A stretch of DNA of 64,000 nt, taken from Owenia fusiformis (lineage: Eukaryota > Annelida > Polychaeta > Sabellida > Oweniidae). Positions within the stretch are counted from its first letter, which is position 1; each line of letters starts with the position of its first letter. The translations under genes were made by a program, and so were the position numbers. The stretch is from positions 22,555,564-22,619,563 of the forward strand of contig CAIIXF020000007.1 of NCBI GenBank assembly GCA_903813345.2, written 5' to 3'. A model generated the notes under the pieces. It made no database searches. It worked only from the letters and a program-made list of their open reading frames with translations, and was not told the origin of the DNA. Shown here piece by piece: positions 61,898-64,000 of this stretch.

Positions 61898-63464
61898 ATG
61901 CAGTGACATGGACCCTTGAAACATATCCTTATACCTTACCGAATACTAACAAAGGATTGACTATGAATGACATGGACACCATTAACGCTCTCCAAACACT
62001 CATCAGTTCATCAGATTTGATGTTGTACTTGTTTAAAACAAACAAATTGTTTGAGTTACACATTTATACATCTTCATCGGGTAAACTTGATTTTTACATC
62101 ACAATATACAGGTACAGGTAAAATTTAAATTGCAAACTTAAATTTAACTATTGTAATACAAATGGAGAAAGCATACAATCATATATGTTGTAACCAAGTA
62201 ACTCAAACAATTTGGTCATGAATCTTTGAAAAGCTAATCTCATTTTTATAGATATAATCAGAAAAACATTTCCAATGACAAAAGCAGTGATGACTACATC
62301 AATTCCATATAGTTTACCATGAAGCCACGCACGTGTCTCCTCTTTATAATGACAATATCATGTCATTTATTCATATGTGACCAAGGACCACTGACTATTC
62401 ATTCCTTAAATGTACATCATCAGATATCATTAAAATGGGCTGTCTTCAAGTCATGCTTTAGAAACCCATGTACTGTCTTCGTTTCTGTTTCTCTGAGAAA
62501 CTGTCTTCGTTTCTAAGCGAGGGAATAGTTTTGTGATTATCCCCAAATTACTGAATGTGTTTCTTAAGTATATCCATAGTAAATTTTTGATGTAATAATC
62601 ACTGGTTTTGTGGCATTACAATTTTTGTCTGTTGCGTTTTTTGAGACACACTGGATGATGGAAATAGATATCATTATTGATCACAGAATCCTCTTACAAC
62701 TTTACAAAATCAAATTTTCTGGATATGGAGTTTTTGTCGTTACTAGAGAGAAACTAATTCAAGGCCATGATTTCTCACGGTGGCCTCTAGCTATGACATC
62801 AGTGTATTCTATAAGAAATCACTAGACTGTATTTTCCCCGAAAATCATTGGCAATAGTTCAATCCAAACATGTCGTCAAATAATGTCATGTTTTGTTTGT
62901 ATATTTTTGAAATTAGTGTATTCTGTGAAGTTGTCAACCGCTCCTTCCATCTCCCTATAATACCTGAAATTAATGACAAATATCCTGAGTCAACAAAACC
63001 TAATATCAAGGCTTCTTAAAAAATGAATCAGCTGTTTACCATAAACTAATATAACTAGCCATATAACTAGTCATAAACAAAGAGAAAGACACGATGGATT
63101 AAACAAAATATTGACACATAGGCCTCTAAGTCATTAACTCTGCACTTAAAGGTGTTCACAATTTATAATCTGGTCTTGTATCAAGACTGAAATATCTGAG
63201 CATCCTATCCTATTTAATGTTACTTCATTGAAGATCTGGCACCGTTATGATTACGTTATAATTACAGTGGGATACACAAGTGCTTGTTGCAGAGCATAAA
63301 TATCTTGGTATGTTGAAGGAGTGGCCTACAGCATCCATCGGATAAAATGAGAGCGTCGACAATTTCTTTTGAACTGAAAATGTTGTCCCCTTTATAACTA
63401 GCATCTAAACACTACATTTTGTCAGAGTTAAAAGGCCCATATATTCCATATATACAGGGTGATC
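61898..63464. other. 3' region of BRICHOS 2 and intergenic space
   Basis: No further gene recognised. A 65-codon frame at 62319-62516 starts with a hydrophobic, signal-like segment (MKPRTCLLFIMTISCHLFIC) but has no supporting domain or paralogue. Confidence 0.45.
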
Positions 63465-64000
63465 CAGAAGTAACGTCAAAGACATTGTAATTTCAAAAGT
63501 ATTCATCAGATCTTCATGAAATTTGGTATACATGTACCCACAACATTTCTGAGTTACCATCTCAAAGATTGGAATTCAATCATTTCATTGGTTGAAATTA
63601 TGGTTGCTATAGTAACCCGATATCGCGTAACCCGGGGCAAATTACTTAACGTGTAATGCGTAATCTCAAAATATCAACAAGATCTGAAATTGTTATATCC
63701 TCAACATTTTATTTCACAACAATATAAATCATACTATTGCACAGTTACTAATAATAGTTCATTCTACATAATTGCCACCATTTGCAACACATTTCTCATG
63801 TCTGGATACCCATTCCTTGAACACAGAATTAAATCCATTAGAACTCATTCCTTGTAGGGCTAGTACTACGGCATTTTTCAATTCCTCACAGGATTGAAAA
63901 TTATTTCCACTAAGGTTTCTTTTTAGTTCCCCATACAAATAAAAGTCACTGGGGGCAAGATCAGGTGAATAAGGGGCATGTTCAAGTTGTTGAAATTCAA
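63465..64000 (-). mobile_element. Mariner-type transposon end with transposase C-terminus
   Basis: TA then CAGGGTGATCCAGAAGTAAC at 63463-63484 looks like a mariner terminus with its target-site TA. On the minus strand, 63759-64000 is open for 80 codons and reads as the C-terminal part of a mariner transposase: HAPYSPDLAPSDFYLYGELK (third catalytic Asp region), then FKEWVSRHEKCVANGGNYVE and stop. The rest is beyond the right edge. No disabling change is seen in the visible part. Confidence 0.88.

Noticed and set aside
61530-61924. Overlapping frames on both strands at BRICHOS 2 exon 6
   Set aside because: They are shadows of the true frame, which is fixed by phase and by identity with paralogue 1.
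62319-62516. Small secreted peptide candidate
   Set aside because: Only a hydrophobic start supports it; the rest is uncharacteristic and there is no paralogue.

Overview
This is an AT-rich animal nuclear genome segment with intron-containing genes, canonical GT/AG splice sites, long introns and many MITE-like, mariner, LINE and minisatellite repeats. Orthologues of KRIT1 and MINDY4, GPI-anchored Ly6/uPAR proteins and BRICHOS-domain peptide precursors all point to a metazoan. The BRICHOS precursors have a short C-terminal Cys-rich peptide behind a furin site, which recalls the arenicin-type antimicrobial precursors of polychaetes. My best guess is a marine lophotrochozoan, possibly an annelid, but the sequence alone does not prove this.

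Layout, left to right. (1) 2541-13044 (+): all but the N-terminal part of KRIT1 (CCM1), an ankyrin/FERM scaffold. One ankyrin exon exists as two in-phase tandem versions. (2) 18028-23534 (-) and 27218-29840 (-): two four-exon Ly6/uPAR genes with signal peptide, 12 cysteines and a GPI tail. The last exon of the first lies in an apparently exact 1.5 kb tandem duplication. (3) 30234-39832 (+): a complete 12-exon MINDY4 deubiquitinase gene, divergent from the second Ly6 gene. Two of its introns end in tandem arrays that repeat the 3' splice site together with the first bases of the next exon. (4) 41660-43453 (-) and 44115-46385 (-): two intronless polypeptide GalNAc-transferase genes in tandem; the second appears to carry two ricin-type lectin domains. 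(5) 50007-52508 (+) and 58329-61897 (+): two six-exon paralogues encoding type II membrane BRICHOS proproteins. Their furin-releasable 78-residue peptides have eight cysteines. The propart is about 95% identical between the copies and the released peptide about 55%. This pair is the best candidate for an undescribed system, a small family of host-defence or signalling peptides. (6) From 63465 to the right edge: a mariner-type transposon end with the C-terminus of its transposase on the minus strand.

The genes do not form one pathway. KRIT1 and MINDY4 are housekeeping or signalling genes. The Ly6, GalNAc-T and BRICHOS pairs are local tandem duplicates of secretory-pathway genes. Most remaining space is introns and repeats, described below. 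Exon borders were assigned by eye from reading frame, phase and GT/AG signals, so transcript data could move some of them.
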